This document shows, one piece after another, positions 11,274 through 24,261 of a DNA stretch of 64,000 bases. Both the position numbers and the translations under genes were made by a program. A model generated the notes under the pieces. That model did no database searches and had not been told where the DNA came from. It saw only the letters and a program-made list of their open reading frames with translations. Every line of letters starts with the position of its first letter. Within the stretch, counting starts at the first letter, position 1. Source of the DNA: Cavia porcellus (Eukaryota; Chordata; Mammalia; Rodentia; Caviidae); contig NW_026947503.1 in the NCBI RefSeq assembly GCF_034190915.1, positions 17,640,532 to 17,704,531 on the forward strand. The letters run 5' to 3'.

Positions 11274-11629
11274 TGTCATGGTTTATGTCAGTAGCCCCCA
11301 AGTCTCAAGAATTATGGACTCAACCAAATCTAGCATTTGTGATTGTTTCTTTGTCTACTGCTCTGATTGGTGGTGTGAGTGCTACACCCACCTGGGGTGG
11401 AGCCAGCATACTACATAATGGCTAGAAGAAAGTGTGTCTCTCTCTTTTGCCAGTTCAGGCCTTGCTATTTGCAGCAGCCATGAATGGCTGTCCTGCCATG
11501 CCAATGCTATTTTGGAGCCAACTAAGTATGGACTGAAACCTCCAGGAACTGTAAAAAATTAACCTTTCCTTCCTTAACTTTGGGCATCAGATATTTTGTC
11601 TCAGTGAAGAGTAAAAAGTAACTAAGACA
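11274..11629 (+). mobile_element. MaLR solo LTR with near-perfect 5-bp TSD
   Basis: A 356-bp LTR starting 'tgtcatggtttatgtcag' and ending 'aaagtaactaagaca'. Flanks are ctgtg on the left and ctgtc on the right, 4 of 5 matching, as expected for a 5-bp target-site duplication. It contains 'gactgaaacctccaggaac', which aligns with the provirus LTRs. Its AATAAA site has decayed to 'aaaaaattaacc'. No internal region remains, so it is a recombined solo LTR. Confidence 0.75.
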
Positions 11630-12811
11630 CTGTCAAGACTTTCCTTGAAGTGTTTTACATGGGTTCTATTTCTACAATGTGGACTTTTCTTTTTTTTTTT
11701 TTTTTTTTGCTTTCTTTTGATTTCATTTTCTCAGCCTTCTTAGTATTATGTAGCCTCTTGTTGCCATTTCTTTTGCTGATAACGGATGAAACTCTATTAC
11801 TTTACATTCTTCCAAAAACTCACAGAGTACATTTGGATGTTAGATCATCTTGCAATGGTGAGCAGGAAGACGGAAACAACACCCAGGATTTGGAGGCAGG
11901 TTCATTTATGTTGACTGCACTGATCAGGATCAATCCCAGCACATCAGGCCCTGATGTGTGGTTGTCTAGGGCTTATACTGGATAAGAAAGCACGAAGACA
12001 GAGGCGGAATGCATTGTCAATTGAGAATTGGTTTACACAATTTGCATCATAGTGACCAGCTATGCATCACAGTGACCAGCCTTTTTCTAAGAGACCAGAA
12101 GTAGATGTCATGGTGGTATTGTGTACTGAATTTACAAGTCAATTCTGCTTTATCTACATTGCTGTGCTATAGGTATGAGTATAATATAACATGAAATGAA
12201 AGCGACATTTGAAAGATTGTGCTATTTCTTACTACTACCCAGCTAGAAAACAGTGGAATAAGAATTTGACCCTAGCTTTATTTATTCCATTAAAAACTTA
12301 TTTATTTCCACTTATCATGTTCTTTTTGCTTAGCAATAACTTAAGAAAGTGCAGTGTTTCTATTAACTCTATATTATACAGGCTCTTACGTATCCTTAAT
12401 GAATATCTAGCTGATGAAATAGCTTAATGAATTGTTACTGATATAAATAACACTACCGCTGTTCCTGATGATGAATATTCTGAAACTCACAGATACTCTT
12501 TCCATTCCTGTGTTTTGTTTTCATCAGTGTTTCCTTCCGTGTGAGCTTCTACACTGTTATCCTATCACGTCTGTCTCCTGTTTCTAAGCTTCCAACCTGA
12601 GCCCCACTGGAATCGCCATTGTCTTGCCTGGGCGTCTCCCACACCGCCCCTTTGCTGTCCTACTTCTTCCAATTAATGACGCTTGCTCCAACACTCGTTC
12701 AGTCCTAAGTTTTGTTATACTTCATCTTGAATTTGACCTTTGAGGCTCTGCTATCTTTATTCTTCTAGCTTTTATGAAATCCTCCCATTTCCCATCTCTG
12801 AAATCCTGCCA

Positions 12812-12813
<2 letters not shown>
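11630..12813. other. No gene; short local repeats only
   Basis: Unique-looking DNA with a T run at 11691-11709 and a ~20-bp direct duplication at about 12042-12080 (the 'gcatcatagtgaccagc' motif twice). Frames at 11650-11985 and 12209-12427 look accidental. Confidence 0.55.

Positions 12814-12857
<44 letters not shown>
12814..12857. repeat. (GT)22 microsatellite
   Basis: Pure GT dinucleotide run of 44 bases, a typical mammalian microsatellite. Confidence 0.95.
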
Positions 12858-12858
<1 letters not shown>

Positions 12859-14042
12859 GCCCATCTGGGACTTTGAAAAATGGTATCTTATTTTGTTATT
12901 AAACCTATATTTAAGAATAGCTCATATTAATTACTATAAGGATAGGATTTATTTATGGATTATGAGTATCTCTGGTTCCTAACATTTAAATGATGTTAAA
13001 GAAGATTTAAAGGTCCTGCACAGTTCTACAGAAAACAGCAGCATGAGGAGCATAAGCCAGAAAAATTAGTGATGTTTCTTATTTTCTCACTCTCTCATCC
13101 TGCAAAGTCTATGATGCTTATTGTATCTTCATTGTCTCAACATGCCAGAAAAGAGTAAGTATGAAATCATATTCATTGAATTTAAATGAAGGGCTTTTTA
13201 TTTTTGAGAAGGTGAATTTTTAGAGCTGTCCCAATAATAGAAAGGAAGACTTCATAGGCTTTTAGAAGAGAAATCTTTTTTCTTTCTAGGTATAAGAGAA
13301 ATAAAAGGAGGACAAAACAAGACAGAAATGAGTTTTGGGATGAAAACACCCAAGTAATTTGAGTTTTAAATTTTCATATAAAGACTTACATAGACTCATC
13401 ATTTCTATAATAATTTAGTCACATTATTTAAAATTTGTCTTTAGTATAATCTTGCTGTATACTTAAATTTATGTTTTTATCTTTGGCTATTTTATATGGA
13501 AATATTGGATCCTTTGAGCTATGAGATAAAAATTCAAAAATATGTCAGAAAAAATAAGTTATTTCATTCACATAAGTAGAAATCATAGTTCTTTAAATAG
13601 GATATGTAGTATGATTTAAGAATGCAAGAAAAATCAAGCTGAGTCTTAGAGTTTTATAACTATGTTTGACCTAAACAGCCCTATAATTGTTTGGCTAGGA
13701 CTTATGTAATAAAATGAGAAAAGGAATTATTTTCAAGGGACATTTGTTTTTCACAGATGTCATTAGAAAACAAACATTAATAAAGAAAGAATTTTCTTGA
13801 GACTGAATTTATAGTCAGAATAAATTACTCACATGCATGTGAAGGAAGTTTAGAGGAAAAATAGTAAGGACAACAAGATCAGGGAAAAATTAAACCTGAC
13901 TTAGAGAGGCTGGAAACCCATAAAACAGACAGATGCACGCACAGTGCTAGTTATCCCAGATCACAGAATGGAGGGGCTGAAGAGGACCCTGGAGGTGAGC
14001 CCACATGAACAAAGGATTTCTTCGAGATCAAAAATACACTTG
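12858..14042. other. No recognisable feature
   Basis: AT-rich DNA with no repeat or gene that I can name. Confidence 0.6.
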
Positions 14043-14126
14043 TCAGGCTGTCGCTCAGGGGCACCACACCTGCCTGGCAAGCGGGAGGCCCTGAATTCAG
14101 TGCCCAGTACTGGGGGAAAAAAAAAA
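14043..14126 (+). repeat. tRNA-derived ID-like SINE
   Basis: 'caggctgtcgctcagggg' (A-box half), 'acctgcctggcaagcggga' and 'cctgaattcagtgccca' (B-box region), then a ten-A tail. Same family as the copy at 6621-6719. Confidence 0.75.
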
Positions 14127-14454
14127 GAAGTTCAAAAGCAAATCTCCACCCCAAGTAGAAAGAAGGCTGGAATAAAAAAAGGAATTTGGAACACTTTTAA
14201 TAGGAGCTCAGAAACACAAATTAAGATTCTCTAAGGCCTGACCAAAAATACTAAAATGTAGTAATTTAGTTTCTTTTTTCTTTGATTTTGCAGGTTTTCT
14301 CTATTCCTTTGTAAGGTAAGTAGATTAAACCAAACTGTGTGTGCCACGGTATAGGAGCTTCATGTAAATTTTTCCAGCCCCAGACGGCTTCAGCTTGAGT
14401 CCCACAGCACATGTGTGAGAGCTGGAGTAGAAGTCACTGGTTTCTGACTGTGTT

Positions 14455-14926
14455 AGTCACATAAAGTACCAAGTACAGTAAATAACACACTACTGAGGAC
14501 TGAACTGAATCCCACCCCAGTGTTGAAGTCTTAACTCCAAGTACCTCAGAATAGGATCTTGGAAACAGATTCAGTGAAGCTTATTTAGGTGAAATGAAGT
14601 CGTACTGGGGTAAGATGAGCCCTTAATCCACTACGATTAGTGTCTTTGTAAAATAGACACACGGAGAGAGGACAGGCAAGGGAAGACACAGACACGGGGA
14701 GGAAACAGAGGCAGATACCAGAGTGTCAAGACTGTAGGTCAAAGAATGCTTAGGGCTACTGAGACCAGACATGGCACAGAAACATCCTCCAGAGAAGCTC
14801 TGCAGGGAATGTGGCCCTGCCAGCCCTTTGGCTTCTAATTTCAAGTTCTCAAAACTTTGAGAGAATTCATTGTGGTTGTTATTATTTGTGGTGATTTTTA
14901 TAGCAGGTATGAAACTAATGCACTCC
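14455..14926 (+). mobile_element. Ancient ERVL/MaLR-like LTR (MLT/MST-type)
   Basis: Block order: 'gttgaagtcttaactccaag', 'acctcagaataggatcttgg', 'gatgagcccttaatcca', 'agtgtctttgtaaaatagac', an acacggagagagga tract, 'tcaaaactttgagagaattc' and a terminal 'atgaaactaatgcac'. It is the forward counterpart of 10430-10815 and 49735-50222. Old and broken; no internal region. Confidence 0.6.
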
Positions 14927-14927
14927 A

Positions 14928-15065
14928 TTAATCCTCATTATAGTCCAAGTGATTACGGTGATATTTCTGTCCCATAAAACTGAGGATACTTGGTCCCTGC
15001 AAGGTGTAGCAACGTGTTCAGAGTCTGGCTCCAGAAGGCTTGTCAGTAGCACTACATTGTACAGG
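14928..15065 (-). repeat. MIR-like SINE relic
   Basis: Reversed MIR order: 'taatcctcattatag', 'cccataaaactgagga', 'aaggtgtagcaacgtg', 'gagtctggctccagaaggc'. Confidence 0.5.
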
Positions 15066-15313
15066 ATGCTACAAAACAGATTCTGATTTAATAAATGTGC
15101 CTGAATATACAGTGTGTTCTATAGTACATAGATGAGAGTGAAATCATTTATTCTTTTTATAACAGAGATTTACAAATATTGCAGTGGGTGTTATCATTAC
15201 TACCATACATACCCCTGCTCAATCACATACTACCTATTCAACTCTCATGCACTTCCAAAATCATAACTTCTACTTTTTTTTTTAAATCTTTATCTTTAGA
15301 AACAAAACAGGAA
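15066..15313. other. No recognisable feature
   Basis: AT-rich spacer between a MIR relic and an ID-like SINE. Confidence 0.5.
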
Positions 15314-15484
<171 letters not shown>

Positions 15485-15569
15485 AAACAGAACAAAATGT
15501 ACAATTTCAGAATACTGAGGGATGGTTTACCTCTGTGAAAAACTTTCTTTTTTTTTTTTTTTTTTTTTT

Positions 15570-17464
15570 TCTTAAAAACCATTACTGGTACTTATCAAGT
15601 CAATATTTATGTAAGAAAACATTTTGCAAGTGGGAGTCTAAACTTCCTTTCTGAAAATAATAAATATGTAAATAGGCTTTAACAGATTTCTCTCTTTGGT
15701 TGAAAGTTTTGTCCATAAACATTCCAGTGGGAAAATGACTACTTTGTCAGATGTCTTGAATTCCTCCTACCCTATTTCATTATAAGAAATGTGCCAGGAA
15801 TTCTGAAAGGACACTTCTGCCTGATCATGCTTTCTGGCCCAGGAAAATGATCTGCTTTGTAGAAGAGTCTGCATTCAGCGGCAATCCACAGGTTAGGGCA
15901 CAAGGGAAGAAAACGGTGATAAAATGATTCCTACTGGCAAAGGGGCTCCCTGTTATTACTCAGTGAAGGAGAGAGAAGCTCTGATGAGCTGGCCCAGTGT
16001 TACACAAGCAGTTGGGGAGCATGACCAGAAACATCTTCCAGTCTCCTTTTAAATCATCAAATGATTAGGTATTCAAGCAGCACTTTATATCCATTGATTC
16101 TACTTAAGTATATCAAAACCTTACTACTGTTGAGGCCATAGGAACTTCATGCCTTCAGATGAATAATTCTTCTCAGTCCAGAGGAAAGGCCTCTTAGGGA
16201 AAGGTTGAAAGAGAAAGTTAAACTCTGCTTTACTAAGGTCAGGCCACTTACAGCTTTGTGAGGTGCAGGTGGATCCTGTGCTTGCCTTTCAGAAGGCCTT
16301 GCAGTGTGATGCTGTCAAGGTGATACGAGGTCAGCAGGTTGGTGCGTTTTGTGCAGGCAAAGTTCCTTTACTTTCTTTTTGGGAAATACAGACAGTAGCT
16401 AGGGCTTATGCAAAAAATAGACAATGAGGTCAGCAAATGGGCATGTTGATTAGAGAATGTGCAAACTAATCCAAAGGTCAAAACAGTTTTTACAGATTAC
16501 ATACCTCTGCCATTGTTCCACATGGATGGCAGCATCTTTGTGGAGTTTTCTTGGCTGGCAGGTAGGCAACTTGATTGATTTTTCTAGGATTTATTTTTCT
16601 TCTCATATAAAATAAGAAAGTAGTATCTGAACATTGCTGACGTCTTTCATTCCATGAAAGTTTGTGAAATTCAAATGCCGTGCAACAGAGGGGAAAGAAC
16701 CAGTCAATGGTACAATGATTCCGTCATCAAATATCAACGTACTGGTCACTCAGTGAGCTTTCACAAGCTATTCGAACTCTGCTTGGTTCTTTGTAAAATA
16801 AAGTTATTTATACTGTTCCACAGATCTGTTGAAGCAATTAACAGTAATTATGCGTATAAAGCAATCAACTTACATTTGTTGATAAGTGGCTAACTTTGAT
16901 CACAATGTAAGATACATCTGACTTCTGCAGTCTCATACTCTGTTTTGCTTTTCTTATAACGCATAGGTACCTGTGCACATGCAATTTCCTTTAGCTGATT
17001 CCCTAACCATTTCTTTTAGATCACAGCAGACGATCCACACTGAAGAAGAAACAGTTTCTTAATTATAATCCTGGGGTTATGGCCGAAAATTTTAAGTTCC
17101 CTAAAATGGAATTTTGATTATTGTCTAATACAATACATGGCTGACTTCTGGTTTCCATAATCAAATGTCCATTGAAGAACGCAGAGTAAATGAATGATGA
17201 ATAGTGAAGCATTGGTTAAGCATCTATTGAGCCATGTCTTGCACTTGCTCTCTGTGCTCATGCTTTTCAGGCCTCTGACTCTGTCTAGACTTGCTCGTTT
17301 ATACAGGCTTCTCAGTGGCTCCTGTGCACTGATCAAAAGAATATGATCTAATCATTTAGTACATCATTTTTAAAAATGATTGTTATTCTTTCAACATAGA
17401 ATTTATATTCTGCTGTTATGTGACATACTCTAAAATATCTTTAACAAAATGCATGTAAGTCATA
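15570..17464. other. No recognisable feature
   Basis: Unique-looking DNA following a T run at about 15547-15569. Nothing named on either strand. Confidence 0.6.
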
Positions 17465-17600
17465 ATTTATTATCCCATTGTACAAAAAAGTGAGAATCAG
17501 CAAATACATTTTTCCATACTAAATGAGGTAGAAAGTAGTAAGATCATGATTTGAACCTTGGGATGTCAACTCTAAAGCTACTGTAGCAATCATATATTAT
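17465..17600 (-). repeat. MIR-like SINE relic
   Basis: Reversed MIR order: 'attatcccattgtacaaaaa', then 'gtagtaagatcatgatttg' and 'aaccttgggatgtcaactc'. Confidence 0.45.
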
Positions 17601-18159
17601 AAGATCTAAAGGTTAACATAAAAGTATTCACACAATGTTAAGAAAATAAAAATATGTACACAGGTAACTATTAGAGAACAACCAAACAAAAGATTATAAG
17701 AATGCAGATGAGAGATGACTGTCACCAGTACTAGGTAAATTGCCCTGTTAAGTGGTCTTTGGGCTTGCCTTTGAAGGAAAGGCAAATTTTGACATGAATA
17801 ATAAAGAAAGAGGGGAAAATTTGGGAAAAATGAATTGTAGGAAATGGTATGGAAGATTATGCATGCTTGTGTAACATCATTGATTTCATTTGGAACAAAC
17901 AACAGGATGTTGGGGACAACATTTAGATGTCTAGAATGGAGAGAAATGAAACATGATATTTTCCTGACTGTATGACATACTCAGATTTGGCTTTAGAGGT
18001 CTGTTCCTTTTAAAGTAAGAGGGGTACAAAGGAAAAGAACCTGCTGGTAAGAAGCCAAGCTGAGAAACAGTTGCATTAACTCTCATGAAAGGAAATGAAC
18101 AAACATTGGCCAATTAGAAAAGTCCTTCACTGGACGTAGGTCTCACCGAACGTATTTAG
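17601..18159. other. No recognisable feature
   Basis: AT-rich spacer. Minus-strand frames at 17606-17902 and 17931-18113 are unsupported. Confidence 0.55.
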
Positions 18160-18310
18160 TCCTAAACATCTGATGAAGACATAGTGATTCCATTGTACAG
18201 ATGAGGTAACTGAGTCTTGGGGACCAAATGGGCAAATAGTAGCAGTGACAGAGGTGGGATCTCAGGTTTTCTGATTCCATCCACTGCTGGGTCAAGAAGG
18301 CCTTTGTTGT
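18160..18310 (-). repeat. MIR SINE relic
   Basis: Well-preserved reversed MIR core: 'cattgtacagatgaggtaac', 'tgagtcttggggaccaa', 'gaggtgggatctcaggt', 'ctgattccatccactgct'. Confidence 0.6.
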
Positions 18311-18813
18311 GGGAATCTGAACCAATCTCTAGAAAGGACCAGGTTTCGGGGGGCGGGTATTAAGGATCTCTGGAAGAAGCATCTGGGAGACTATCATGTT
18401 GTTTATGCTTCAGCCTTTATGTTGCAGTCATTTCTTCTTGAAAAACCTGCTTTCCAAAGTAATCAGTCATCGCTACCAACACCTTCTAAACATTGTATCT
18501 AATTCTGTCCATTACAAAACCACTTAATAGATAATTTTTTTTTATAAAATCTTGGGTGGAAAAGATAATAATTACCTAGCTTCAGTGTAGAATGCCTCTG
18601 TAGACAAGTGAACTAAGCATGATGGTGTGGTATGATATAAGCAGAACACTAGTAAAGCTTGCCTCTGTGTCTAGGTGTCACAGTCATACCCGAATAATAA
18701 GAATTCTCCTACAATAAATATGAGGGTGGCAAAAAAGGCTACTTTCTGCTAAGAAAAAGGGGCAAATTTTATGTTTGTAGACACTATAGGTTTTTCCATT
18801 TTAAAAAAATCCA
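18311..18813. other. No recognisable feature
   Basis: Unique-looking spacer with no named repeat. Confidence 0.5.
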
Positions 18814-18902
18814 GGGTCTGGGGCTTTAGCTCAGCGGCATAAGTACCTGCCTTGCAAGCGCGCAGTTGTGAGTTCGATCCTCGGTACAAAACAAAACAAC
18901 AA
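18814..18902 (+). repeat. tRNA-derived ID-like SINE, well preserved
   Basis: 'gggctttagctcagcggcat' (A box) and 'tgtgagttcgatcctcggta' (B box) keep near-canonical tRNA promoter sequence. The tail is (CAAAA)-like. One of the least diverged copies in the window. Confidence 0.85.
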
Positions 18903-20486
18903 TCCTTTGGACTGAACTTTGATGGCTTAAATCATAGAAAAAAAAAAAAAAAAAGGGTTGCCGGATGGGGAAGGCAGTGCCAATGATGTCACTGTTGAAA
19001 TCACAAACCCAATCATGAACATTTCTTGATGGTCTCTTCTTATGGAAGAGACCTTCTTCTTATGGCTTGTCCAAGTAAGTTGTATTAATATTTAAATGGG
19101 CTTCCCTGCAACATTAAGGTTTTTGTTTTTATCTTGCTAGATTATGGTATTGTTTTATACAAGCAATATTTGTAAAACCATTTGTTTAATACAATAATAT
19201 TTGATGATTCATATTTCACCGTTTCATAGCAAGTGATGGTACATACTAATGATCTTTCTAGAGTTGCAGCTTCATCAGAAAATAATGTAATTTTCCCTAT
19301 TGTTCATAAGTGTATGTTATCATATTAGGATAACTTTACAAGGAATGATACAATCAAAATGCTAAAACTTATTTATCAAGATAAAATGCGTTACCCAGGC
19401 AACCTGAGAATGTTTTCAAGACCTATTTTGCCAAAAAAGTTACAACATTTATCTTTCAAACTATCTTTCAAATCCCACTATATCTAGTGAATTCTTTTCA
19501 TTATTATAAATATTAATTCACATTAATTGTACAGTGTGCATACCATGCTTTGTCCAAATTCAGTGGAGGAAATTCTTATTCTCATCTTGTAAATGATGAA
19601 TTCAAGGATCAATTGAACTATTTTTCAAATTTTCAGTATGTTAGTCATAGTTCCTTGTTGCAAATATCATAACTTGCTTCATTAAAAGGAAGGATATAAG
19701 ATAGAGAATGAAATATATCTGAAGAGGCTGAAGATCCAGTCTTACCGTTTAGATAGCCAGAATATTTCCTAAATTCCGCTAAAGAACCACTCCACTGAAG
19801 ATGACAGCAGGTCTACCACGAGGCTCAGAGCTCATATCTCATGCCTCTGGCATAGCGGGAGATAGCATTCCTGGAGATCTGAGCGTGCTGCTGCAGGGTC
19901 CTACATGTCTCCAACACTATCCCCATGAGGACAGAGAGTATGCCTCAGGCTGATTCACTGTCTTGAATTTCTAAGAGTGTACCAACTTTAGGGCTAAAGA
20001 TTTAGAATTTCTGGAAACCCCTGAATCCTAGGAAAATGAGGATAATGATCATTGAACTACACCATAGCTGCTAGGGAGACAGACAGAACATCCTACTAAC
20101 TCTAAAGCAGATGATTTATTAAAATATATCAGGAGTACTCAGACTTACTAAAGCATCAAAAAGTGACAAATATCAGTACCCAGAAATAATAGGCAAGCTA
20201 TTTTTAACCAAATTGACTATGTAGGAGTTAAAGTGCCAGGAAAAACTATGTGTTAGTGGACACTGTTTTCTTTCTGAGGTCTATAGATTCATCCAACTGA
20301 TCTCAATGATTTGTCCATCAAATTTAAATCAGTGTGATGATAGTTTATTTGTACATTCTGGGATAAAATTGTATATGTCTTGAGTGCAAGACCTCTTTTG
20401 TGTCTATTCTTGCCTACAATAAGAAAGAAAACAAAAACCTTTTAACGAGACATGAATGACCTCGTCATATGAAGAAGCACAGAGTT
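18903..20486. other. No clear feature; possible MIR trace at 19480-19620
   Basis: An A run lies at about 18939-18954. A stretch with 'ttctcatcttgtaaatgatg' near 19580 could be a very old reversed MIR, but the match is weak. The rest is unique-looking. Confidence 0.4.
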
Positions 20487-20643
20487 AAGAGAAAGTGAGA
20501 GATGGAGCGAGAGAGACATGGAGAGAGAGAGAGAGAGACAGAGAGAGAGAGACAGAGACAGACAGAGAGAGAAAGACAGAGAGACAGAGAGACAGAGAGA
20601 GAGAGAGAAAGAGACAGAGACAGAGAGAGAGACAGAGAGAGAC

Positions 20644-20690
<47 letters not shown>
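20487..20690. repeat. Compound GA/GACA microsatellite
   Basis: About 204 bases of GAGA with interspersed GACAGA units, ending in a pure GA run. It produces Arg/Glu-rich frames on + and Ser/Leu-rich frames on -, none of them genes. Both ends lie in unique sequence. Confidence 0.95.
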
Positions 20691-20693
<3 letters not shown>

Positions 20694-22984
20694 GACAGTG
20701 TTCTTTATGTCACTGATGGATTTTGCCTCCCAGCACATCATACTGTGCTTCATAATAAAGTCCCTCTTTGTTTAAGCTAGAGTAAGCTGTCTTTCCTGCC
20801 CTTGTGATCAATGGAACTCTTCTAGCCTTTTATTCTACCAAGAATTTATGCTTAGACTCTGGAAGGGCCAGCTGCAGACATATGCTGCCTAAGTGCATAG
20901 CTTTGATAAAAACAATTAAATTACAATAGTTAAGGATATATAAAATACAAGTGCATGGCACAAAAAATTATCACTCATTTTAAAATATGCATGTGTATGG
21001 CTTATTAATTCTAGATTTAATTTATTCCCAATTAAATTGCATTATCACCAGCGTGTTATATATTTCATTTTCTAAATGCCTATATTTGCTTATTTCTCTA
21101 TACTTCATATAAATGTATCAAGTCCTATTTATAATTTTTTACATCATTTATTCTAGCAGGCATTCCATTAATATCTGCCATATAAGGATTCCATGATTAA
21201 AATATGATTTTACTTTAGCTTCAGCATGCCAATGGTTTAATTAATGTTTCTCATTTGCTGTCCAAATCTCCAAGCCTCTAACATGAGCCTTTTTTTGGAC
21301 TTTCATTTAACATACATTTTTAAAAAGTGCTTTTCTTGGTAGCTACTTAGTTTTTCAGTGTTGGAAAGTATAAACAAGGAAAGATAGTAAATTTTTCTAA
21401 CAAATTGGTATAATACCTAGTTCACTTAATAAAGTTTGAGGGCAGGATTTCCATGCATAAGCTGTAGCGTTTGTGACGTACCACTAAATAAGCAATGACT
21501 TTGTATGAATACATAACACCACCCTGACCTAGGGAAGAAGCTGACTTTGGAAGAGTGCAGCTCCGGGCCACATATGAGCAGCACTGGCCCTGTCCCATTC
21601 AAGTGGGCACCACAGGCAGGCTCTTTCCCAATCTCATATCCCAGATGTGGGATGCTATAGATTGAAGCCCCTTATCACTTGATGAAAGAGAAGCAGATAA
21701 CAATGAAAATCAAAACCTGGTTGCTTTTGAAATGCAAATATTTCACCTTCATGACTTGTGCACCATTGCTAGAGCTCACAGATGAAGTTTGAGGTAAATA
21801 AATAGCAGTCATGATTAATAATGCTCTACATGTGTGTTAAAATCTCTGAAATCTATAATGACATCACCTAGAATCTCATTAATATATACAGTTAATTTGT
21901 GTTAAAGAAAAAGGAGAATTTCCATTAGTAATACCAAATTTAAAAAGTACACCCGAAATTAGCAACATATGCTTCCTTTTTAGAGTTTAAGTGAAAATGC
22001 AAATGTTAATTTGGAACATAATGTATGTCTATCATATTAGCTCTATCAAGGATTGTTTCTATATTTTTTTTTTCGCTTTAATTTGTGCCTCCTACTAGGT
22101 CATTTTAAATATAAGACCTGATGAAGTTTATCCTGTTTCTGCCCACGATCAAGTAAAAATCAGATCTGCATGCGTTTGCTTTCTTCCTGTTACTGCCAAA
22201 CTACTTCAAAGAAAAATACACATATGCGTTTTGTTTCTTGATTATTGTCTTCAAAACCATATTTCTAACTGGAATTTTCCTTTTCTCTGAAAGAAGAAAA
22301 ATGAAGCAGTGGTATTGTAAGTTTCAAAATTAATAGATTATTCTTAACTCCTTTTTGTCACAGTAGGAATCACTGAGCACCCTGCCATAGGAGAGCATTA
22401 TTTTTTGCTTGATGCTACTCTAATTGCTGGTGTTCATTTTTGTAACTTGGTGAATTCTTCTTCCAATATTTAAAATGCACCCATTTTTATTTATTTCAAT
22501 TTCTTTTTCAGTGAATATCCATGTTGGTTTTCTTAGATATATCCTTCCATTATTAGACATCTTTTCGCTAAGCCAAATATTTATCTGCCAGTGTAGCCAC
22601 TCATCAAATTCCTGTTCTCTCCAATGCTCTGCAGACTCACAGATATGATGATTGGTTTCTGAAAGTGAATTTATGTCCTTTCCTGTATTATCAAACCATA
22701 ATAAATATATATTTGAAATACTTTTATTTCAACTATTTTGTATGCTTGAATATGTATGATAGTATATATTAAATAAGTGTATTAAATATATACTTTGGAC
22801 TTTCTATAAAGTTTAAATAGACACTTGAAATTTCTACTGGAAGCATGCCTGATTTTAAAAAAAAAAAACATACAAACAAAAGGTCTTAACTAACAGGAAA
22901 ACTTGCCAGGTAAAAGACTCTCACACTTAAATTATTACAGATAAGGAAAATATATGCTATGATATTTACAATAAAATCTTAAAA
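20691..22984. other. No recognisable feature
   Basis: Long AT-rich stretch; no repeats I can name and no open frames of note. Confidence 0.6.
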
Positions 22985-23132
22985 CTGGTGTGGTGGCACA
23001 TTTCTGTAACCCTGGCACTCAGGAAGTTGAGGCAGAATGTATTTTGCTGGTTTGAGACCAGCATGGGCTACACAGTGAACTCAAGGCCAGCCTGAACTTC
23101 ATAGTGAGATTCTATCTCAAAAAGATAAAAAA
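22985..23132 (+). repeat. B1-like SINE with internal duplication
   Basis: 'ctggtgtggtggcacat' start, 'gaagttgaggcagaatg', then two successive blocks, 'gagaccagcatgggctacac' and 'aaggccagcctgaacttcat'. These show the ~29-bp duplication of rodent B1. An A-rich tail follows. Confidence 0.85.
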
Positions 23133-24261
23133 AAAAAAAGAAATATTTTGCATTTGTGGAGAATAAATGATTGATTTCCAAGATTTTAATGTAGTAAAGG
23201 AAATTTCAGACAATTATGTACTTGTTAAACTGTGGCCTGGGTAAAATACTGAGAAACATTCAAAGAATAGTAGTTACATTTCTCCTATCCAGAGTTTTCC
23301 TTTTTGGTTCACTTTTCTAAATTTGTGTGTCCCTGTTATTTAGGAAATTCTAAATATTTATTAGCAACCTAGAGTATGATTATATAAGAAACTATAGCAC
23401 AAGTTAATCAAAAGTCCATGGGATTCTAAGGTTGAAGTAAAAGTATCAGTCTGGACTCATATTTCTGTGTAGTGTGTATCTGTCCTAACTCTGCCTACTA
23501 AAAAGACCAAGAAACAGGGACATATCTAATACCTATATTCCCTAAAAAAGTTATTGGTTTCTAATTTTGGAAGATTAATATAGATAAGTCTAGAATATTT
23601 TATTGCACCAAAGAATTTCAGAGTCAAAGAACTGACACATGAAAATGTCATAATCACATACTTAAATGGGACACACAAAACTTCAAAGACCACTTTGAAA
23701 AATCCTAGAAAGATCGTGAAAACTCACAAATAAAGCAAATAGGAGTAATTTGATCTTATTTATGTACTGCATCTTAGGATGTGTGCTCTATTTCGTTGAA
23801 AAAGTCCTACTTGGTTTTTCATGAAAATGCCATCTATTAGAGCAATAATGCAAAAATGGATTTAAGCAATGATCAACGAAGTAAAGAAGCCAGTGGGAAT
23901 TTTTACAATGCATAAACCAAACCGACAATTCCCAAACTAACTGATTAATCTTAGCAGAAGACAGTCAGACACTGTGTACCTCTGATGTGATTCAGTAAAA
24001 AGTAGACCGTGACATTCACAGAATTCTCCTTCTAAAACAAACAAGATAACTTGAAATCCATCACAGCAATGCCATCAGCAAACTTTAGAAAGTGAAAAGC
24101 TATGGGCAAGAAACATTCCATTTCCTTCAACAAACAAATGTTATGGAAAGGAAGCCGGCAAATATCTTAGGTGAATAACTTCACAGGCATACCAATAAAA
24201 ACATTTTTATTCAACCTAACAAACTATAAGAAAAAAAAAACAACTTCAAACAAAACAATGA
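23133..24261. other. No recognisable feature
   Basis: AT-rich DNA. Part of 23900-24240 may belong to the old repeat that follows, but I cannot show it. Confidence 0.5.

Noticed and set aside
18814..18902. Possible tRNA gene (good A and B boxes)
   Set aside because: Body and tail match the ID-like SINE family seen in ten or more places here; the 3' half does not form a tRNA acceptor and T arm.
20442..20780. Several overlapping Arg/Glu or Ser/Leu frames
   Set aside because: They are reading frames of the GA/GACA array on both strands.
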